This document shows positions 55,650-64,000 of a stretch of 64,000 nt of DNA, one piece after another. Positions within the stretch are counted from its first letter, which is position 1. Each line of letters opens with the position of its first letter. This DNA comes from Spiroplasma endosymbiont of Asaphidion curtum. Its GTDB lineage: Bacteria; Bacillota_I; Bacilli_A; Mycoplasmatales; Nriv7. Under the pieces are notes generated by a model, which saw only the letters and a list, made by a program, of their open reading frames with translations, was not told the DNA's origin and ran no database searches. The translations under genes and the position numbers were made by a program. The stretch is taken from positions 744,001 through 808,000 of the forward strand of contig NZ_OZ035001.1 in assembly GCF_964031085.1 (NCBI RefSeq), written 5' to 3'.

Positions 55650-56915
55650 TTACTTTTTTACAATCATTTTTGGTAAATCAATTCTAAAAAACTTATCTAA
55701 TTTTTCTCAAGCAACATCACGATTTTCTTCTGGAGTAACAATTCAATTTGCAAAAGCTTCAGCAAAAAGTTCTTTATATGATGTTGTTCCATAATTACTT
55801 CTAATAATTCCATATGCTAATAATTTTTTATAATTATCATCAGTAATTCTAGTGTTTTCTGCTAATGAATTTATCATATAATTTTCCCCTAATGTCTTTA
55901 TTCAAACATTATTACAAAAAAAATCTAACATATGACCATATTCATGAACTATAGTTCAAAGTATCACTTCATAACTACGTTTTGCAAGAGAATAGTTAAG
56001 AACAATAGTTTTTAAGTTGTATCGATTATTATAAGGATGTTCTACATATGCTAGGTTTTTTGTCCAAGGCTGTTGCAAATCAATTTTTTCTACCATTTGC
56101 ATAAGATTATTTTTTCCATAGACTTTAGCCATTATATTATAAAAATAAACTAAATTTTCTTTAATTTTATCTTTCATTCTTTCATTATTATTTAATAATA
56201 AATTTAATAAAAATTCTCAATTTATTCCAACTAAAGTAGATTTACTCATTACAAAAGCTTCATCTTTAAATTGTTCATTTAAATTAGCAAAATCAGAAAA
56301 ATTATCAGTGTTATTTTTTATTTTATTAAATTCATTAATAGATTCTTGATTTGCTTTATATATAAGTTTTTCATCTAATTCATGAATAAATTTATTCATA
56401 TCGGATAAATTTTCATATTTTTTAAATCAACCATTTTTAGTTAAAAATGATAAATTTTTAACTATATCTTGTAATTTTGAAAAAGAACTATTACGAAAAG
56501 TCTCTACTTTTTTTCTATTTTTTATATTAGGAACAAGATAATCTAAATTAATAGATTTATCAATTATATAGTTAATTGTAACTTCACCAGTATAAACTTT
56601 ATTATCATCTGAGATTACTTTAGCAGTTGTTGATGTAATATTTTTAATTTGAATTTTGTTTATATCAATATCAAACTTGTTTCCAAGTAAATTTTTAATT
56701 TGTTCTTCAGTCGGTTTTTCAAGACCACTAGTTTTAATAGTTTCTAAATTTTTTTTATTTTCTATAATAATTTTTGATAAATTTTTTTCTTTTAATTTTT
56801 GATTTTCTTTTTCAATTGGTAGATTTAATAAAAAAATTATGCCTAAACAAATTGGAACTGCTGACATTAAAGCTACTAATAAATACAATAATTTTTTTCT
56901 TTTATTATCATTCAT
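55650..56915 (-). CDS. Membrane-anchored zinc metalloprotease (ATLF-like gluzincin)
   Basis: 421 residues, never annotated in one frame under the standard code because of six TGA tryptophans. A single N-terminal membrane helix (LLYLLVALMSAVPICLGIIFLL), a beta domain at about 70-125 (ending VYTGEVTINYII) like the C-terminal one of the RIP-ankyrin protein, a helical middle, and a protease domain: HEYGH (H324, E325, H328) followed by ELFAEAFANW with the third ligand near E386. That spacing and FAEAF resemble anthrax-lethal-factor-type peptidases. Start at 56915 chosen for GGAGG 6 bases upstream. Likely a virulence or host-interaction protease. 55579-55649 has no gene. Confidence 0.75.
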
Positions 56916-56959
56916 AATTTCCTCCAAAAATTTACATTAATTTTACATAATTTCTGTAA

Positions 56960-57598
56960 TAGACTTGGTATGCTTGTTTTTGTCTTCAATAAGTAGGATT
57001 AGTTTAAATAATAGCAAGTTTTCTAATCAAGCATAACTTCGTTCTACAACTCATCTTTTAGGTAGTACTACAAAAGAATTTAATTCATTATGTTTTATAT
57101 ATAGCCCTATTACGATCTGCGCTTTCTGCGGTTGTTATATTAATTGCGTACAGTAAATCTTGAAAATCAACAACAATATGACGCGTTTTATTCCTGAAAT
57201 CTTTTTGCCAACATCATAACCTTTATTTTCAGCAGTATCTGTGTTTTTAACACTTTGCGAATCAATATATATAAAAACTAGTTTTTTCTTGGCAATGATT
57301 GTTGAAACAAACCATTTTAACTATTTCTTTTTAAAATTAATTGCAACAAACTAGGATTTTTGCCATTATTTTTACTTCAAATTTGAAAATAGTAGTATAC
57401 GGTCTGTCACTTTGGAAAATCTTTTGGCAACATTCTTATTCTTCATTGACAACCACTTTTTAATACATATAACGCTCCACAAAACACTTCATATAAATCT
57501 AAAATTCTTGGTTTTGTTTTCTTTTTGCTGTTTTCTAAAATTGATCTTATGTTTTCAAATTGCTCTTTGCTGACATTACTAGGATAATTTTTATGCAT
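56960..57598 (-). pseudogene. IS5/IS1031-type transposase, heavily decayed
   Basis: Start MHKNYPSNVSKEQFENIRSI, then DLYEVFCGALYVLKSGCQW and RMLPKDFPKWQTVYYYF are clear. Later frames give DSQSVKNTDTAENKGYDV, the hallmark second block of IS5-type enzymes, with stops and frameshifts. A single MITE-like end (AGACTTGGTA) closes the left side. A fourth, old IS type in the window. Confidence 0.75.
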
Positions 57599-58111
57599 AT
57601 ATACCTCTTATTTTAAAATATATACTTATTTTATCTTATTTTTCTAAAAGATTCTGAACAGGTTCTTAGTATTTAAGAAAATATTTTTAATGTTTTTCAC
57701 AATAAAATCCCTTTCATATTAACTAAGTTAGTTAACTTAGTTTTTAAACACTTATATATCAGAGATTTTAAGTGTTTAAAAAACCTTGTTAGTAAATTTT
57801 GTTTTTTAATCAGATAAAGATTTTAATAATTTTAAACTTAGTATACCCCTATTTATAGAAATTTATACACTTTAATGTCCACATCCTACCTTTGGAACTA
57901 ATTTAATAGCGTATATACTTTTAGGAAATCTACCCATTCATTTTTTATTGCAAAATGAAACAAATTGCTATAGCTAATAGGATGTTATCTATTAACTGGT
58001 AAAACTTTCTTTTGGTTATGGCGCGCCCCCCCCCCACAATTTATCGTGCTTTAATACATATCAACATTATTAACTCACTTGTATTTAATTTTCAAAAAAC
58101 AAATTTTTAGG
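57599..58111. other. Plectrovirus noncoding region, copy 2, with a C10 tract
   Basis: No gene. Matches 50647-51075 closely, with the same AACTAAGTTAGTTAACTTAG palindrome. Differs by a GGCGCG followed by ten C at about 58020-58035, where copy 1 reads GGCGACCACCC. R2 begins at its right edge. Confidence 0.6.
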
Positions 58112-58256
58112 TCGCGTTTAGTTTTCTTAGGTATTGCTTTGAAGAAGTAAAACAATCAGCTAATTATATTATTTAATTACTAAACTAACCATACCTTTCT
58201 TGTTATTGTCATTTTATTCGTTTTCATTTTATCATATTATTGAATTTTTACACAAT
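58112..58256. repeat. Repeat R2, left-end type
   Basis: About 145 bp nearly identical to 13736-13879. After it, 58257-58374 holds only the end of a minus-strand frame (NDDSWINYKGNAVTNKY), cut by IS30. Confidence 0.7.
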
Positions 58257-58374
58257 AAAAAATTATTAATTTTATTAAATTTTAACTAATATTTTTACTT
58301 ACTTAAATCTATTATATTTATTTGTTACAGCATTACCTTTATAATTAATTCAACTATCATCATTTTTATTATTA

Positions 58375-59456
58375 GCTGAATTATACTTGTAAGTGCAAGT
58401 AAATAAAATTGCAAAAAATCTCATATAAAAATTTCATGATGCTAAGTTTATTTTAGAAAAAACAAAGCAAGGAGTTTTTATATGGGTTACAAACATCTTG
58501 GCATATATGAAAGAATTTATATTGAGAATCAATTGAAGTTTAAAGTAAAAATTAGTGAAATAGCTAAAAATCTTAATCGAAGTATTAGTACTATTATTCG
58601 AGAAGTCAATAGAAATAAAGATAGTAATCATTATTTTTCATTAATTGCACAAAATAAAGCAGAAAACAGAAAACAATCACATGTTTATTTTCATAAGTTT
58701 AAAAATAGAGAATTAGTAAAATATGTACAACAAAAATTACTATTAGGTTGATCGCCTGAACAAATTTATGGCAGAATTAAAAATTTTCATAAAGAATGAA
58801 TTATTAGTTTTAAAACAATTTACAATTGAATTTATTCTGGATTACTTGAAAAAGTTACTAATAAAAATTTAAGAAGAAAAGGTAAGAAACGAAAATCTCA
58901 AGAAAATCGCGGTAAATTTAATGGTAAATCAATTAAAGAACGAAATATTAATGTTAATAATCGTATAACTGTTGGTCATTGAGAAGGTGATACTGTAGTA
59001 TCATCACGAGGTAAAAGTAAATCATGTTTAATAACTTTAGTTGAAAGAACATCAAGATTTACTTTAGCAATGTTAGTTGAAAATAGAACTACTAAAGTTG
59101 TTAACGAAAACATTAGCCATTATTTATCAATTCTTCCAAATAATCTTGTTAAGACTATAACATTTGATAGGGGTAAAGAATTTTCTAATTGACAACAACT
59201 TGAAAAAAATTTAAATGTGAAAATTTATTTTGCTAATGCGTATTCGCCTTGACAAAGAGGTACTAATGAAAATACTAATGGTTTAATTAGAGAAAAATTT
59301 CCTAAAAAATTTAATTTTTCAAATACTACTAAAAATGCAGTTCATAAATTTATATTGTCTTTAAACCAAAGACCAAGAAAAATACTAAATTATCTTTCAC
59401 CAATCGAATATTTGGTTAGAAAAATAATTTAGTTGCACTTAACTTTACAATTTGGC
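58375..59456 (+). mobile_element. IS30-family element, copy 13
   Basis: 1082 bp; flanks unmatched, right side is an IS5 fragment. Confidence 0.93.
58482..59432 (+). CDS. IS30-family transposase (copy 13)
   Basis: 316 residues, consensus, DDE intact. Confidence 0.94.
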
Positions 59457-59654
59457 ACTTTTTTAACTCAGCTTCTTTTAAAATATTTAACATTTTATTA
59501 AAAGTACTTTGCTTTATTCCAGTTAATCGTAATAATTCTTTATCATTAATAAAATTAAATTTATCAAATTTCATAATCTTAAATTCCTTATAATTTCTAT
59601 TTTAAATATATTTTATAGGAATTTTGTTTAATAAATAAGTAATGCAAGAAGTCT
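59457..59654 (-). mobile_element. IS5 5' fragment
   Basis: Left terminus, leader and first 39 codons, joined to IS30 at 59456. It cuts the end of the ISLre2 gene. Confidence 0.88.
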
Positions 59655-60741
59655 ATTCTAAATTTTGATGATGAATACCTTGCTTATTATTACTGAAATA
59701 ATTACTCGCCTTTCTTAAATTTATTTTAATATCTTTATTTAATTCATTTTTAGCAACATTACGAATGTTTTTTACTAAATCTTGATGATTTCCATCCTTA
59801 TATAATTTAATTCAACTATTTAGTGTTACTTTGCGATTTTCAAAAATAATATTAAATGCAGTTTGTTTTAATTTTTTAATAGCATGATAACTATCTAAAA
59901 TGTATCTAACATTACCAAAACTATTAGCAATTTCTCTAATTCAAGTAGCACCATCACCACAAAAAATTATTTTGTCATAATTAATATTCACATAATGTTT
60001 TTGTAATTCTCTAATTAATAAATCACGATAACCCATCGTATTTATTCGTTTACCAACTTTTAACATTAGAAAATGACCTCGTTTATTTTCTAACTCTCTA
60101 CGAGCATTTTTGTAATTTTTTTCTTTATGTCCTGTATGAAAAGTAACTAAACGAATTCTTTGGTCTTGTTTAACTTTCTGATCTAATGTTGCTAAAAATG
60201 TCTCATCTAGTTGAATATATAAGTCCTTATTTTTGACATCAATTCTAGTTTTAGTTTCTTTTTCTGCTAGTTGAAAATATTCGACAATATCATATTTATT
60301 TAAAATGCTTGAAATACTAGCTTTTGAAATATAACAATGATTTAGAGCATCTAAAACATCGCGATATCGTTTACCATCACCCAAAAGACTTAAAACTTTA
60401 AATTGGACATCAAAATAAATGCGTTGTTTGGGTAATAGACCAATTTCTTTATCTAACAAACATACATATTCAAATTTACCTGATTTTTGATTTCAATATT
60501 TATATCGGCGTCGTTTAAAAGTAACATCACCAAAAATTGTAATAATTGTTCTTGGTGCAAAATGAACTACTTTATAACCTTGTTTTAAGCGATAATGATA
60601 TTTATATAAGTATTCATCTAATTTTTCATATTCATTAGCTAGTTGTTCGCATTTGTTGGTGTACATATTTTTATGGGTTGTAAATAAACTGAATCAATGT
60701 TTATTTTCTGGGGTTTTTACATTATTATTAATTTCTAACAT
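59655..60741 (-). pseudogene. ISLre2-family (UPF0236) transposase, 3'-truncated
   Basis: About 362 codons from ATG 60741 (AGAAAGGCGA upstream) to the IS5 fragment. Frame unbroken, with TGA tryptophans. Motifs QLDETFLATLDQKVK, FCGDGATWIREIA and LDSYHAIKKLKQ match the family's DDE layout; the final acidic residue region is probably lost. More complete sister of 25449-28405. Confidence 0.85.
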
Positions 60742-60986
60742 AAAAAATCGCCTTTCTTGGTAGTAATTTTAACAAAGTTAAATTTATTTGCTTCAATAAT
60801 ACAATTTTCAGTTACTATCACAATATTGTAAGAAGTCTAATATAGTAAAAATAGAATTTTTTTGTTTGACGGTATATAATGAAAATGCAAAGTGAATAGA
60901 TTCCAGACTAAGATTTGGAAAAAGCATGTTGATTATTTAATAAATTTTATTAATTGGTAAAAATTCAGGAAAGGAATTTGATTAGT
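60742..60986 (+). promoter_or_regulatory. Promoter and effector upstream block, copy 3
   Basis: TATAAT at 60875-60880, about 107 bases before the ATG. From about 60938 the shared block TAATAAATTTTATTAATTGG, AAAAATTCAGGAAAGGAAT and GATTAGTATG runs into the start codon. A GTAAGAAGTCTAATAT scrap near 60827 resembles an IS5 end. Otherwise empty. Confidence 0.6.
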
Positions 60987-63900
60987 ATGAAAAAACTTTT
61001 AGAATTACTAGGGGTAATTTTACTAACTAGTAATGCCGCCGGCCCCTTAGTTGCCAATAAACCTAATAACAATAAAGCAAAAATTAAAAACAGTCCAGAA
61101 ACATTAACGCGGCAAAAAAGACAAGCACCAAAAAAACAAAAAAATAAAAAAGCCACCCCAACAAAAAGTAGTACTACAAAACCACAAAACGAACAACCTT
61201 CAACAAGCACAACAGATAATCAAGTTGAATTCATTAAAAAAGAAATTGCTTTAAATAAAAATTATTCTGACAATATTCAAAAAATGTTAAAAGACTTTAT
61301 GAAAAATAACCAAATTGATCCTTTAAGAACCATCAATATGGGCGGGCTTATAAGTACCCCTGATAAGCGGGAAACACTGATTGAAATTTTAGAAGAACTA
61401 CAACCAAAAATGGCTGAGTGAGCTAAAGCGAACCATATCAACAACGAAAAAATATTAATCTTAACATTAAAAAAAAATAGTAGTCAGCAAAGTATAAAAT
61501 TAGTAATTAATTTAAAAGATTTTTATGTCCAAGGATTTGTAAATAAAGATAATAAATATTTTTATTTTAAAGATTCGCAAGTAAAAGAAATTAAGAAACA
61601 GGACTTAAATATTCAAGAGTCAATAAATTTAGGTTATAATAGTAATTATTGTCATTTAAATAATGATAATTTCGTTATTTCTTACTCGAATATAGACGAT
61701 TCTATTAGTGCATTATCAAAACATAATATAAAAGATAATAATAAAATAAAACAACATTTAGTGCGATTAGTTTTTATTACTAGTGAGGCGATGCGGTTTC
61801 AATGTGATGAAAAGACTTTAGAAATTTTTGCAGAAATTAGAAATGTTGATGAACTAAAAAACGACTTAAAAAATATATTGAAGGTTGTTCAAGACACCAT
61901 TGATGGGAAAAATGAAGAAATAAATTGAGGAGATTATAAAGACCAATTAAATAAATGAGACAAATATTCAAAACAGATTAATGAATTTAGAATAAAAATT
62001 TGAAATGAATTAATTAAAATGAAAAAATTAAATGATTTCATTTTTCAAAAAAGAGAAGTTCTTATAAAAAATTTAGATAATCTTTTAAACTTCAAAAATG
62101 AACAAGAATTAACTAACGAGTTAGCAACATGATTTAATAAAAATGCAAATCAAAATGAGAAAGCATTAAAAGATGATTTTGTTAATAAGACAATAAATTT
62201 TATAAAAATTATTAGGAATCTCTCAAATTCAGAAACAATAAATAATTTATCTTCTGATTCTATAAGTGAACAACAGAAAAAAGAACTTGAAGAAGAAATT
62301 AAGGAAATTATTCGTAATTTTAGTAGCGGTGATATTAGTCTTTTAGGCTTATCTATTGAACAAAATAATTTAGATATTACTAAATTATTAATTAGGTTAA
62401 ATTCAAAAATAATAAATGATTATTCAAACAGATTATCACCGTTGCATCTTGCGGCATATTTTAATCGTATAGAAATTGTTAAATCATTATTAAGTTGTTC
62501 TGGCATTGTTATCAATATTCTAGATAATAATGGAAATGGAATAAATACGCCCTTGGTCTTTGCAATAATAAAGAAAAATATAGATGTTGTTAAAGAATTA
62601 TTAAAATATGCCAATATTAATGTTAATGCAATGATTGAAAATGTTTTGTCGCCGTTACATTATGCAGCAGAAAACGGTTATCTGGCAATTGTAAAATTGC
62701 TACTCGCCAACGGTGCTGATGTCAATGCAAAAGCAAAAAATGGTGCGACCCCCTTACATTATGCAGCAGCTAAAGGTTATACAGAAATTGTTAAATTATT
62801 GTTAGAGCATGGTTCTGATATTAATGCAAATACAAGCAATAGACGAACTGCGTTGCATGTTGCTGCGGAAAATGGTCATACTGATGTTGTTAAACTGTTG
62901 ATTTCAAAAACAAAAGAGCAATTTAATAATGTAGATAATGTAGAATTTAAAAATTTCATCAACGCCAAAGATAGTAATGGCTTAACTCCTTTATATTTTT
63001 GTAATAAACTAGATAACAATGTAGAAACTGTAAAATTACTACTTGATAATGGAGCTGATGTAAATATTATTATAGATAATGACAATAACACCATTTTGCA
63101 TCTAACAATATGGGAAAATAATTTTACATTTGCAAAAGAATTATTAACAAATCAAAATAGTAAAAATAAAATTAATGTTAATGCGATTAATAATTATAAA
63201 AACACTCCGATAATGGGCGCAATACAAAATAATAATATAGAAATTGTTAAATTATTGTTAGAGCATGGTTCTGATATTAATGCAAAAGCAGAAAATGGTA
63301 TTACTCCTTTACATTTAGCAGCACAAAACGGTTATCTGGCAATTGTAAAATTGCTACTCGCCAACGGTGCTGATGTCAATGAAAAAATTAATTTAGGTGT
63401 TGGCCCTTTAGATGTTGCGAACCGAAAAGGCCACACAGAAGTGATAAATCTTTTAGAGAAATTTGTTGAACTAAATAAAAAAATAGAAGTATGTAATCAA
63501 TTACTAAAAAATCTTCAAAATTTAACACCAGAACATAAAACAAAAATTGAAAACGATTTACAAGCCGCTCAAAAAGAATTAGAACAATTATTAAAAATTA
63601 AATTGGCGGATGTTATTACTGAAACTGGTTTAGGAGAAATATCAGATAAGCAAGAACAGACAATTTTAAAGCGTGTTAAGGAATTAAATTCTCACTTAGA
63701 TATTAATCAAGTTAAAGTACAAGAAAATAGTAATGAAACTCATGCAGTTATTAAACGAAATGACGAGAGTTATTATCCTGGCGAAGTTACAGTGACATTT
63801 ACCGTTGGTAAATTAGGAGACAGTTCAGGTCCAAGCCAAAATGCTTCTGGTAATAATGATGGTAGTCCTGGGTCAAATGGCAATAGCGATGCAACTAATC

Positions 63901-64000
63901 AAGGGGCTAACAGTAATACAAATGTAAATGGTGCTGGAAGTTCACAACAAAATAGTGGCGCACAAAACCAAACCACTAGAGAAGTAACAAATCACAATAA
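60987..64000 (+). CDS. Secreted RIP-ankyrin toxin, C-terminus beyond window
   Basis: At least 1004 residues, one open frame under code 4. Signal peptide (1-23, MKKLLELLGVILLTSNAAGP), RQKR at 42-45, a K/P/T-rich linker, then a ribosome-inactivating-protein N-glycosidase domain (about 85-345): Y180 in DFYVQGF, YFYF, Y217 and Y221 in GYNSNY, catalytic E267 and R270 in FITSEAMRFQ, W314/W324. A helical spacer leads to about nine ankyrin repeats (475-825; PLHYAAENGYLAIVKLLLAN), a coiled coil (830-870), a beta domain (868-945, YYPGEVTVTFTVGK) and an S/N/G-rich tail. RIPs depurinate 28S rRNA of eukaryotes; ankyrins would direct targeting. No OTU domain is visible. Start chosen for AGGAAAGG 12 bases upstream. 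Confidence 0.85.

Noticed and set aside
60965..61210. Cysteine-rich minus-strand frame at the start of the RIP-ankyrin gene (and 62420, 62876)
   Set aside because: Shadows of the toxin gene; composition follows the proline/lysine-rich linker.
60987..64000. Direct orthology to the male-killing factor Spaid
   Set aside because: The ankyrins and secretion fit, but no OTU deubiquitinase domain is visible within the window and the catalytic part is a RIP. The part beyond 64000 is unseen, so this stays open.

Overview
The window is AT-rich DNA from a member of the Mollicutes, almost certainly a Spiroplasma. In every conserved gene (tpiA, gpmI, rnr, mgtE, atpA, atpB, atpE, glyA, rpiB) TGA sits at tryptophan positions, so genetic code 4 applies and genes must be read through TGA. 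A spiralin-like repeat lipoprotein, plectrovirus (SpV1-type) genes and a secreted RIP-ankyrin toxin point to an arthropod-associated Spiroplasma.

Layout. 1-3316: glycolysis cluster tpiA, HAD phosphatase, gpmI. 3344-7994: a broken symporter gene, IS copies and plectrovirus remnants. 7995-13642 (minus): decayed trmB, mgtE, ssrA (tmRNA), smpB, rnr, secG. 13736-22937: IS copies around a plectrovirus remnant (Zot-like ATPase fragment, small membrane proteins, adhesin-like capsid protein, a lipoprotein carrying a duplicated adhesin segment, an rve transposase), then a secreted coiled-coil protein. 23193-25319: lipoprotein with five near-identical 111-residue spiralin-like repeats. 25410-29944: nested IS5/IS30/ISLre2 and a truncated secreted-effector gene. 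30021-39554: hpt (plus strand), then DUF1146 and the whole F1Fo ATP synthase operon and upp (minus strand). 39632-45822: a methyltransferase broken by IS30, layered IS remnants and fragments. 45855-47654: glyA and rpiB. 47702-60741: IS graveyard, a second plectrovirus remnant and a membrane-anchored zinc metalloprotease. 60987-64000: a secreted RIP-ankyrin protein that runs off the right edge.

Mobile DNA dominates. I count ten full 1082-bp IS30-family elements plus three fragments. The 1084-bp IS5-family element (ISL2-like, 3-bp ANT target duplications) has two uninterrupted copies (47973-49056 and 54351-55434), three with intact coding regions split by later insertions in their tail, one truncated copy and several fragments. 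A second IS5-like family survives only as remnants, but its about 144-bp internally deleted derivatives (MITEs) are numerous, including one inside the ATP synthase operon between atpB and atpE. A third element type with GTTTAGTTTTCTTAGGT-type ends and an ISLre2 family are also present.

The most interesting layer is the secreted one. Three genes (20870-21661, 28647-28862, 60987-64000) share an upstream block, the same signal peptide type and an R-N/Q-K-R motif just after it. The last encodes a ribosome-inactivating-protein domain (catalytic E267/R270) fused to about nine ankyrin repeats and a C-terminal beta domain. A similar beta domain occurs in the HEYGH metalloprotease at 55650-56915.
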